A DNA stretch of 64,000 nt from positions 1 to 64,000 of the forward strand of contig CAZSDW010000013.1 in the NCBI GenBank assembly GCA_964605705.1, written 5' to 3'. The position numbers and the translations under genes were made by a program. Below the pieces are notes generated by a model that was not told where the DNA came from, ran no database searches, and saw only the letters and a program-made list of their open reading frames with translations. Source of the DNA: CAZSDW01 sp964605705. Lineage in GTDB: Bacteria; Fidelibacterota; UBA2242. Shown here piece by piece: positions 58,201 to 64,000 of the stretch; within the stretch, counting starts at the first letter, position 1, and each line of letters opens with the position of its first letter.

Positions 58201-59073
58201 GTCACATTGAACCAGAGCAGCTATATCAAAGCCCGCAATTTTCAGGGAGGCAGCTGGAGCGCATTGATTGGAATGATTTTTACCGTTCCTTCCGAAATCT
58301 ATCATCTTAAACTGAATGAGATTCACTATCATCCTCTGGCAGAAGAGTTGATCGATGACAGATCCTTTGAATTTGTCGAGTTGATGAATATTGGTGCTTC
58401 GCCTCTGGATCTGAGCGAGGTTCAATTTGTGGATGGGATTTCCTATACATTTCCCAATGGTACCGTTATTATGCCGGGTGAACTGCTGGTGCTTGCGGCG
58501 GATCAGGTCAATTTCACCAGGCGCTACGGCTTCTTTGCCTTTGATGAATACACGGGTAATCTTGCCAATTCAGGCGAGCGAATTTCAGTAACGAGTGCCG
58601 GCGGCGATACGATTATTTCGGTAACTTATGATGATGCCCTGCCGTGGTCGGAGTTAGCTGATGGAAATGGATACTCGCTGGTAGCGATTAATCCGGCTGC
58701 CGAACAAGACGATCCATTGAACTGGCAGGCATCTCAGGCGATAAATGGTTCACCGGGTAGCGATGAAAAATTGGATATAAAGCTCGGACAGCAGGACAGC
58801 GAAATTCCAACTGCGTTCAGACTCTCTCAAAACTATCCGAATCCCTTTAATCCCACGACGAATATTGCCTATAGTATTCCAAGGAATGTCCATGTCAATA
58901 TAAAAATTTATAATATGCTCGGACAGGAAGTTGCGTCCTTAATACATCAGAAGATGAGTCCCGGGAATTATATCTGCAGATGGAACGCTCAAGAGATCTC
59001 ATCCGGGATTTATTTTTATGTCATGACGGCGGGTAATTTCAGACAGATTAAGAAAATGGTTCTGGTGAGATAA
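55225..59073 (+). CDS. Lamin-tail / CotH-kinase-like surface protein with T9SS tail
   Basis: A 1282-residue multidomain protein. Order: signal peptide; lamin-tail domain (about 38-150, VYVNEFMALNN ... DWIEIYNPGS); a chitobiase-C-like strand pair (YYTLDGSEPT, about 215-260); a CotH-kinase-like domain (about 310-640, CGLRIHGGHSRRPEKTPKHSFRI, LRDTWAKD, FVHLYLNGIYWGIYNPTERID, FFSWDSEQ); a second chitobiase-like unit (YYTTDGSDP, near 775); a beta-sandwich region; a second lamin-tail domain (about 1030-1140, LNEIHYHPL ... EFVELMNIGASPLDLS); and a T9SS tail. CotH proteins can phosphorylate secreted proteins. Its own transcript may start at 54966. The substrate is unknown. Confidence 0.8.
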   Translation: MTHKRNLYFPKRSSLVNGIIIALLGLMFVPLFVSAQSVYVNEFMALNNATITDVDGDYSDWIEIYNPGSATVNLNGWSLTDNREEPQKWLLPEIEIEANGYLVVFASGKNRSNPDQELHCNFKLSGSGEYFAFADSAGNPVTEFDPAFPEQQSDVSYGYFDGDYIATTHPTPGAENQLGEGQILGAPVFNHQHGFYSEPFEVTITTDLGSAQIYYTLDGSEPTESNGTLYSAPILVNSTTILRAVIIKSANLTSRINTVTYLFLNDVINQPNNPPGYPAEWGPYFEISGTAIGDYEMDPEITQNPDYADLMDDALLALPTMSIVTDIDNLFSHNTDPETGGIYIYTGPADEGGTELGEGWERAASVEYFDSAGTENFQIDCGLRIHGGHSRRPEKTPKHSFRIVFRSEYGASKLNYPFFKTNEVSSYNTLVLRAGYGNNWLNRISSRRDRAQYLRDTWAKDTQLDMGYHSAHGTFVHLYLNGIYWGIYNPTERIDKDYAVSYLGGNEEDYDIVKDYNQIAEGNAETWNAMMSIANGGLENNTNYQLIQGKNPDGSYNPNYIPYLDIINFIDYMIINFYSGNWDWDAHNWIAVRNRVNPGKGFRFFSWDSEQILEQLNENRLNTNNNNRPTQLFQRLRENPDFVRLFADRVNLHLFNGGALTPEVAADRWAQRANEIDLAIIAESARWGDYRRDVHQWYEEGPFDLYDKSDWLAEQDYLLTQYFPQRSDIFVDQLRQAGLFPNAEAPRFFINGNPTNRNVINPGDQLTMTVPSGTIYYTTDGSDPFVSEQDKEASEIVLLAEDTDKNVLVPVSDIGTGWRTNLDFDDSGWTLCSGAPGGIGYEISRGYENFITLDVLQEMRDGANPNTSCYVRSIFDINSADLQKVKSLSLNVRYDDGFVAYLNNVKIAEVLAPPNPTWNSASTSTHESTGLEPFDISQYINQLKEQDNLLAVHALNADSISTDFIISFELSGSDESISGGEISPGALEYAGPVTLNQSSYIKARNFQGGSWSALIGMIFTVPSEIYHLKLNEIHYHPLAEELIDDRSFEFVELMNIGASPLDLSEVQFVDGISYTFPNGTVIMPGELLVLAADQVNFTRRYGFFAFDEYTGNLANSGERISVTSAGGDTIISVTYDDALPWSELADGNGYSLVAINPAAEQDDPLNWQASQAINGSPGSDEKLDIKLGQQDSEIPTAFRLSQNYPNPFNPTTNIAYSIPRNVHVNIKIYNMLGQEVASLIHQKMSPGNYICRWNAQEISSGIYFYVMTAGNFRQIKKMVLVR

Positions 59074-59155
59074 AGCTGTCGAGATATGAATTTGAAAAGT
59101 ATGGAAACATGTTATATTAGTACAAAGAGATGTTAACAATCGTGGAGTCATCAGA

Positions 59156-60556
59156 GTGATCAATCATCCGAAAAAGACACTGTCACGGCGGAAATTTCTC
59201 AATATACTGGGCAAAACTACCGGCGGTCTGGTTCTGACACCGTTTATTAAATCAGCGAATGTTGCCGCCTATGGTCACGAAAAGGAGTCGTCATTTCTGG
59301 CGCAGGTAGGCGTCACTCAGGCGGATAATTATGATCGGGCTTTGATAAAATCAAAGGTTCAGCACCTGTTTGAATCCATTGGTGGGATCGGTGATGTGAT
59401 CAAAAGCGGCGATAAAGTCGCCATTAAAATCAATCTCACGGGTGGTTCCGGCAGCGTTGGTCAGAATGACTGGGAAAATACCTGGACCCATCCTGAAGTA
59501 CTTCGGGCGGTTGGCGAACTGATCATTGACAGTGGTGTCAGTGGAAATGATCTTTATATTGTCGAGGCGCTCTGGGATGAGGCATCGTATCACGATTATG
59601 GATTCAAGGAGGTCCAGGATAGCCTGGGTGCGCAATTCTTTGATCTCAATTCACCGGCACCTTATGGCGATTTTATGGACGTACCTGTGGGTGATGATAA
59701 ATTCTATTACAATTCATTCAAGATGAATCAGAAATTACAGGATGTCGATGTCTATGTTTCGATTCCGAAAATGAAACAGCATTACAACGCCGGTGTGACC
59801 CATTCGATTAAAAACCAGGTCGGCATCGTTCCACTGCAACATTATATCAAGCCGGGAATGAACGGCTATCGCTCGGCGCTGCACTACGATGGCGGTAATA
59901 TTGACACTCATCTGCCGCGTTCGATCTGTGATTTGTTTCTCGCCCGTCCAGTCGACTTGGCAGTGATCGACGGTGTCAAGAATGCCGATGGTGGGGAGGG
60001 TAACTGGAATTCGACATTTCAGACGGCGGAATATCATATGCTGCTGGCGGGCAAGGATCCAATCGCCACGGACAGTGTCGCTTCTTACCTGATGGGCAAT
60101 GACCCGGAAGCCGATAAACTGAGACGACCCGATCCAAGTCCGGCAGATGAAGATTTTCCGCAATGTGATAATTACCTCGAAATGCTGCACCAGAAAGGGC
60201 TGGGCACCAACCAGATGGCGGAGATTGAAATTGTCGGCGACGGTGCCGGATTGGTGAATTCTGTAATTCCTGAATACAAACGCATCGTGCCTGAAAATTT
60301 CATGCTGTTTCAGAATTTCCCGAATCCGTTTAATCCAACCACAGCGATCAAATTTTACCTGCCGCATCAAGCGCATGTAACCATGAAAATTTTCAGCATT
60401 ACAGGCAAAGAGGTCGAAACTTTAGTGGATGGATTCGTCCCCTCCGGTCAGCATAAAATCTATTGGACGCCCAAAAATCTGGCAAGCGGCGTCTATCTGT
60501 ACCGATTCCAGGCGGGGAATTTTTCAGATACAAAGAAATTGATTTTCGATAAATAA
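59156..60556 (+). CDS. DUF362-family protein with Tat-like signal and T9SS tail
   Basis: A 466-residue protein starting at GTG 59156 behind GGAG (59144-59147). The N-terminus has a twin-arginine type signal (SRRKFLNILGK, then a hydrophobic stretch), usual for proteins exported folded, often with a cofactor. Residues about 40-370 are a DUF362 domain (VAIKINLTGGSGS, WTHPEVLRAVGELI, IPKMKQHYNAGVTHSIKNQVGI, VIDGVKNADGGEGNW, GKDPIATDSVASYLMG). No cysteine cluster is present, so it is unlike ferredoxin-fused DUF362. A T9SS tail (NFPNPFNPTT ... ASGVYLYRF) closes it. The combination of Tat and T9SS signals is unusual. Its role in the locus is unknown. Confidence 0.8.
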   Translation: MINHPKKTLSRRKFLNILGKTTGGLVLTPFIKSANVAAYGHEKESSFLAQVGVTQADNYDRALIKSKVQHLFESIGGIGDVIKSGDKVAIKINLTGGSGSVGQNDWENTWTHPEVLRAVGELIIDSGVSGNDLYIVEALWDEASYHDYGFKEVQDSLGAQFFDLNSPAPYGDFMDVPVGDDKFYYNSFKMNQKLQDVDVYVSIPKMKQHYNAGVTHSIKNQVGIVPLQHYIKPGMNGYRSALHYDGGNIDTHLPRSICDLFLARPVDLAVIDGVKNADGGEGNWNSTFQTAEYHMLLAGKDPIATDSVASYLMGNDPEADKLRRPDPSPADEDFPQCDNYLEMLHQKGLGTNQMAEIEIVGDGAGLVNSVIPEYKRIVPENFMLFQNFPNPFNPTTAIKFYLPHQAHVTMKIFSITGKEVETLVDGFVPSGQHKIYWTPKNLASGVYLYRFQAGNFSDTKKLIFDK

Positions 60557-60583
60557 ATTATTATCTGAAATAGTTTTGGAATA

Positions 60584-62719
60584 ATGACCAGACGAATATT
60601 CCATCATTCAATCCCCGGGCTGCTGTTTTTAATAATGTTGCCGCTTTGGCAGTATTGCAGTAACTCGGGTATCGATCGCCAAGCCCTGGTTCAGCGCCAC
60701 ATTCCTGTATCGTATAATGCCGATCCGCTGTCGCCTTTTACGGTCGGCAATGGTGAATTTGCCTTTACGGTGGATATTACTGGTTTGCAGACGTTTCCCG
60801 AATATTATGAAAGCGGGATTCCGTTGGGAACACAGTCCCAATGGGGCTGGCACAGTGTCCCGAATCCTGAAAATTTTACACTGGATCAGACGTTCGAATA
60901 TCATGCTACTTATGGACGAATGGTAGCCTATGCCGGAAACCAACACTCTCCAGCCGGTCAGTGGCTGCGGGCGAATCCCCATCGATTGCATCTCGGGAAA
61001 ATTGGTCTGAAAATTATCAAAGCCGATGGTACGGATGCGCAGTTGTCGGACATTTCCAATATCCACCAGAAAGCGGATATCTGGGAAGGTATTATCAAAA
61101 GTTCCTTTCAGATTGATGATGAATCGGTATCTGTGGAAACTGCCTGCCACCCGGATTTTGACCAGATTGCGGCTCGGATCCAATCGGAATTATTAAAATC
61201 CGACAGAATCCAAATTACCGTTGATTTTCCCTATGGTTCCTTAGCCTGGGGGAAACAGTCAGCAGACTGGAACAGTCCTGAAAAACACAGCTCGGAAATC
61301 ATTTTCCGGGATAAACATTCGGTATTGATCCGGCGGATTCTCGATGAAACTCACTATTTTGTTCAAATACAATGGAATAGCCCGGCAATCCTGAGACAGG
61401 CAGCGGAACATACATTTGTTCTCTCAGCGAACGGCGCTGATCACTTGGAATTCGATTGTCAATTTTCCAAAGAACAACCGACGAATCCAATCCCGACGGT
61501 GGCACAGACTTTTCAAAAATCCTGCGAACACTGGCAACATTTCTGGAAAAATGGTGGTGCTATCGATTTATCACAAAGCAAAGACCCACGGGCGCACGAG
61601 CTGGAAAGAAGAATTGTATTGTCCAGATACTTGACCGCCATTCAATGTGCCGGATCATTGCCGCCACAGGAGACCGGCTTGACATTCAACAGCTGGTACG
61701 GAAAATTCCATCTGGAGATGCACTGGTGGCACGCGGTTCAATTCGCGTTGTGGGGCTATCCGGAACTGTTGGAAAAGAGCCTGGGCTGGTACGCACGTGT
61801 TTTACCGGAAGCCCGACAGATGGCAGAATTGCAGGGCTACAGCGGTGCCCGCTGGCAGAAAATGGTAGGCTGCGACAGCAGAGAAAGTCCTTCCACGATC
61901 GGCGTCTATCTGATCTGGCAGCAGCCCCATCCGATTTACTATGCCGAACTGATGTATAGAAATAAAAAGGATCAGGAAACTCTTGAAAAGTATCAGAATC
62001 TGGTTTTTAAAACGGCAGAATTTATGGCATCCTATGCCCATTGGGACGCTGAAAATGAGCGCTATGTATTGGGACCGCCATTGATTCCGGCTCAGGAAAT
62101 TTATTCCCCGGACTCCACCTGGAACCCGACCTTCGAATTGTCCTACTGGGCATTTGGTTTGAAAACAGCCCAGAAATGGCGTGAGCAGCTCGGTTTGGAA
62201 CGTGTCGAAAAATGGGATCACGTTCTTGAACATCTTTCAAAGTTTCCCATCAGTAACGGATTGTATCAAAATGCCGAAATAGTGCTGAATACCTTTGAAG
62301 ACAGTTGCCAGCGGAACGACCATCCGACACTGCTGGGTGCTTTCGGAATGCTGCCCAATGATTCCATCGATGTTGAGATAATGACCCATACACTGGAAAA
62401 GGTCATGGAATCCTGGAACTGGGAAAATACCTGGGGCTGGGATTATCCGCTGATCGCCATGACGGCGGCACGGGTCGGGAAACCGGAAATTGCAATCGAA
62501 GCTCTAATGCTGGATGTTCAGAAAAATACTTACCTGCTGAACGGTCATAATTATCAAAATGAAACATTGCCGATATATCTTCCCGGTAATGGTGGAATAC
62601 TAACCGCGGTGGCGATGATGGCAGCCGGTTGGGATGGCGCACCCGATATCAAAGCACCCGGTTTCCCGAAAGACGGCAACTGGGTCGTGAAATATGAAGG
62701 CTTGACACCTTTATTTTAA
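60584..62719 (+). CDS. GH65/GH95-like (alpha/alpha)6 glycosidase, envelope protein
   Basis: A 711-residue protein with an N-terminal hydrophobic signal ending near a cysteine (LWQYCSNSG), possibly a lipoprotein although the lipobox is imperfect. The first 290 residues are a beta-sandwich (HIPVSYNADPLSPFTVGNGEFAFTVD in parts), and residues 330-690 a helical barrel with FNSWYGKFHLEMHWWHAVQFALWGYPELL, SARWQKMVGCDSRESP-like (GARWQKMVGCDSRESPS) and ENTWGWDYPLIAMTAARVG. This two-part build and the E/H/W-rich helix resemble GH65 and GH95 enzymes; I cannot choose between them. The substrate may be an alpha-linked side chain sugar. It is followed 25 bases later by a GH31 gene. Confidence 0.6.
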   Translation: MTRRIFHHSIPGLLFLIMLPLWQYCSNSGIDRQALVQRHIPVSYNADPLSPFTVGNGEFAFTVDITGLQTFPEYYESGIPLGTQSQWGWHSVPNPENFTLDQTFEYHATYGRMVAYAGNQHSPAGQWLRANPHRLHLGKIGLKIIKADGTDAQLSDISNIHQKADIWEGIIKSSFQIDDESVSVETACHPDFDQIAARIQSELLKSDRIQITVDFPYGSLAWGKQSADWNSPEKHSSEIIFRDKHSVLIRRILDETHYFVQIQWNSPAILRQAAEHTFVLSANGADHLEFDCQFSKEQPTNPIPTVAQTFQKSCEHWQHFWKNGGAIDLSQSKDPRAHELERRIVLSRYLTAIQCAGSLPPQETGLTFNSWYGKFHLEMHWWHAVQFALWGYPELLEKSLGWYARVLPEARQMAELQGYSGARWQKMVGCDSRESPSTIGVYLIWQQPHPIYYAELMYRNKKDQETLEKYQNLVFKTAEFMASYAHWDAENERYVLGPPLIPAQEIYSPDSTWNPTFELSYWAFGLKTAQKWREQLGLERVEKWDHVLEHLSKFPISNGLYQNAEIVLNTFEDSCQRNDHPTLLGAFGMLPNDSIDVEIMTHTLEKVMESWNWENTWGWDYPLIAMTAARVGKPEIAIEALMLDVQKNTYLLNGHNYQNETLPIYLPGNGGILTAVAMMAAGWDGAPDIKAPGFPKDGNWVVKYEGLTPLF

Positions 62720-62744
62720 ATTTAAAAATCAGGAGAATTCCGAA

Positions 62745-64000
62745 ATGCGTAAAATATTTCATGTTCAAATATTATTATTGTCCATCTTGTTGATTTCTGC
62801 CTGTTCATCCAGAATGACTCCGGACTGGGAGAACAGCAATTTTAAAGTTACTCTGGAGAATAACCGCCTGGATCTCTTTTGGGGGCAATTGAAAATCCTG
62901 GATGATGTGGAATTTGCATTCAATTTCATCAAACCGGCAACCGTCACGATCAAAGAAACAACGGCAAACTCACTGGTTTTAACGTTGCAGTTTGACGAAA
63001 AAGACGGTTTTTATGATGATTTTCCGAAAGCAGTGCTCCTGACAATTTCCTGTGTGAATAACCGGATTCATTTCTTTGCCGGGCACGAGCGATTTCGTCA
63101 TATTACGGTGACGATGAAAGACCAGGATGAGCACTATTTCGGCTTGATTGAAAAACTCTATCCGAACAATGACAAAAATCCTGATCTGCGCGGCAACACC
63201 ATCGATGTTGAGGTCTATGCCTACGGCAATCGCAATTACTCTGAAAATTATGCTTCTGCTTACTCGGCATTCTACATGAGCAGCCGGGGCTACGGCAGTT
63301 TTTTTGATACCTTTGCCAAGGGGCGCTACCAGCTGGGCGTGGAAGGTAAAACCGAATTGTATCACCAGACCGATAAACTGGATTGGTATATTTTTTATGG
63401 TCCTACCGGCGATAAAATTCACAAAGAATACTACGAGGTCATCGGTAAACCGAAGACGATTCCGCTCTGGGCGTGCGGTCCGATTTTCTGGCGGGATATG
63501 AATTTTGGCGGCAAAGATGAAATCCTGGATGACATTCAAAAATTCACCGAGCTGGAAATCCCGCTGACCGCCTGCTGGGTGGATCGTCCCTACAGCCACG
63601 GCGGGCACGAGTGGTCGAAGATGGATTTCAACGAAAATTTTGCCGTACCGGAGACATGGATCCGGACCATCAATGATAAATACGGATTGGAATTTATGAC
63701 CTGGGTCGGTTCGCTGACCTTCTCAGATATGGATTTTCCGGGATTGTTGCCAAATTATATGACCTATATCGACCTGACTGATCCCGAGGCGCTGGCGGAA
63801 TTTGAAAAGCAGTTGGTTCAGCATCAGTATTCGGTAGGTGTGAGAGGGCACAAAATGGATCGCGCCGATGAATATTTTCCCGTGACTGCTCAGTGGCACG
63901 ATCCAATCAGCGAATCGGAATCCCGCAATAAGTATGTCTATCTTTATTCAAAAGTAATCCATGAATTTCTAAAAAAGGCATGGGGCGCGGATCAGTTTAA
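62745..64000 (+). CDS. GH31-like lipoprotein glycosidase, 3' end cut by the window
   Basis: An open frame with no stop to the window end, encoding 418 residues so far. The lipobox LLISAC puts the acylated cysteine at residue 20. After an N-terminal beta region (about 25-215) there is the (beta/alpha)8 barrel start of GH31: IPLWACGPIFWRDMNFGG, then ELEIPLTACWVDRPYSHGGHEW, TWVGSLTF, and RGHKMDRADEYFP, where an aspartate after K-M is the expected catalytic nucleophile. The general acid would lie beyond the window. AGGAG (62731-62735) precedes the ATG. GH31 enzymes remove alpha-linked glucose, xylose or sulfoquinovose; the specificity here is unknown. Confidence 0.8.
   Translation, partial: MRKIFHVQILLLSILLISACSSRMTPDWENSNFKVTLENNRLDLFWGQLKILDDVEFAFNFIKPATVTIKETTANSLVLTLQFDEKDGFYDDFPKAVLLTISCVNNRIHFFAGHERFRHITVTMKDQDEHYFGLIEKLYPNNDKNPDLRGNTIDVEVYAYGNRNYSENYASAYSAFYMSSRGYGSFFDTFAKGRYQLGVEGKTELYHQTDKLDWYIFYGPTGDKIHKEYYEVIGKPKTIPLWACGPIFWRDMNFGGKDEILDDIQKFTELEIPLTACWVDRPYSHGGHEWSKMDFNENFAVPETWIRTINDKYGLEFMTWVGSLTFSDMDFPGLLPNYMTYIDLTDPEALAEFEKQLVQHQYSVGVRGHKMDRADEYFPVTAQWHDPISESESRNKYVYLYSKVIHEFLKKAWGADQF

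Overview
The window looks like part of a chromosome from a Gram-negative, outer-membrane bacterium of the FCB superphylum, for example Calditrichota, KSB1, Marinimicrobia or Ignavibacteriota; I cannot place it more exactly. Seven proteins end in a type IX secretion (T9SS) sorting domain with a PNPFNP core. There is also a TonB-dependent receptor, a PorV/PorQ-family barrel and a hybrid two-component regulator. No SusD-like gene was recognised. No tRNA, rRNA, CRISPR array, transposase or integrase was recognised.

Layout. 1-1270: a Cys-rich FeoB-associated-type small membrane protein, then three short AT-rich accessory genes ending at a bidirectional hairpin. 1275-4221 (minus strand): a compact operon of acetyltransferase, 2-hydroxyacid dehydrogenase, SPL-like radical SAM protein and cupin. 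4512-5546: a kinase-less PAS protein with a C-terminal four-Cys motif. 5683-8135: an AT-rich AccI-like restriction-modification pair. From 8389 to the end everything lies on the plus strand and almost all of it concerns pectin.

Pectin locus. 8389-23479 is a probable operon for uronate use: a GntR/LacI-type regulator, a DUF4861-like lipoprotein, kduI, uxaC, a TRAP transporter (dctPQM), an SDR of the UxuB type, gnd, kduD, a LarA-like nickel racemase/epimerase, kdgK, a HAD protein and uxaE. 23497-27636 is a one-piece hybrid sensor/regulator (HTCS). 27848-54843 holds the extracellular and envelope part: beta-helix proteins and pectate lyases (PL1 twice, PL10), pectin methylesterases (CE8 twice), a CE12 acetylesterase, GH105, GH28, another esterase, a six-repeat T9SS protein, and a TonB receptor / FN3 protein / PorV-like trio. 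55225-64000 has a CotH/lamin-tail T9SS protein, a DUF362 protein carrying both a Tat-like signal and a T9SS tail, a GH65/GH95-like protein and a GH31 lipoprotein cut by the window end.

How the parts fit. Proteins with T9SS tails (both PL1 lyases, the large CE8, the repeat protein, the CotH protein) should act at the cell surface. Enzymes with only a signal peptide (GH105, CE12, the smaller CE8-like protein, PL10, GH28, the alpha/beta esterase) probably finish oligomers in the periplasm after TonB-dependent import. TRAP then carries monomers inward. Unsaturated uronate flows through KduI and KduD, and galacturonate through UxaC, UxaE and the SDR, towards KDG and KdgK. Mannonate dehydratase (uxuA) and KDPG aldolase (eda) are not in the window. 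The least explained parts are the LarA-like gene and HAD protein inside the uronate operon, the six-repeat surface protein with two nearly identical repeats, and the Tat-plus-T9SS DUF362 protein.
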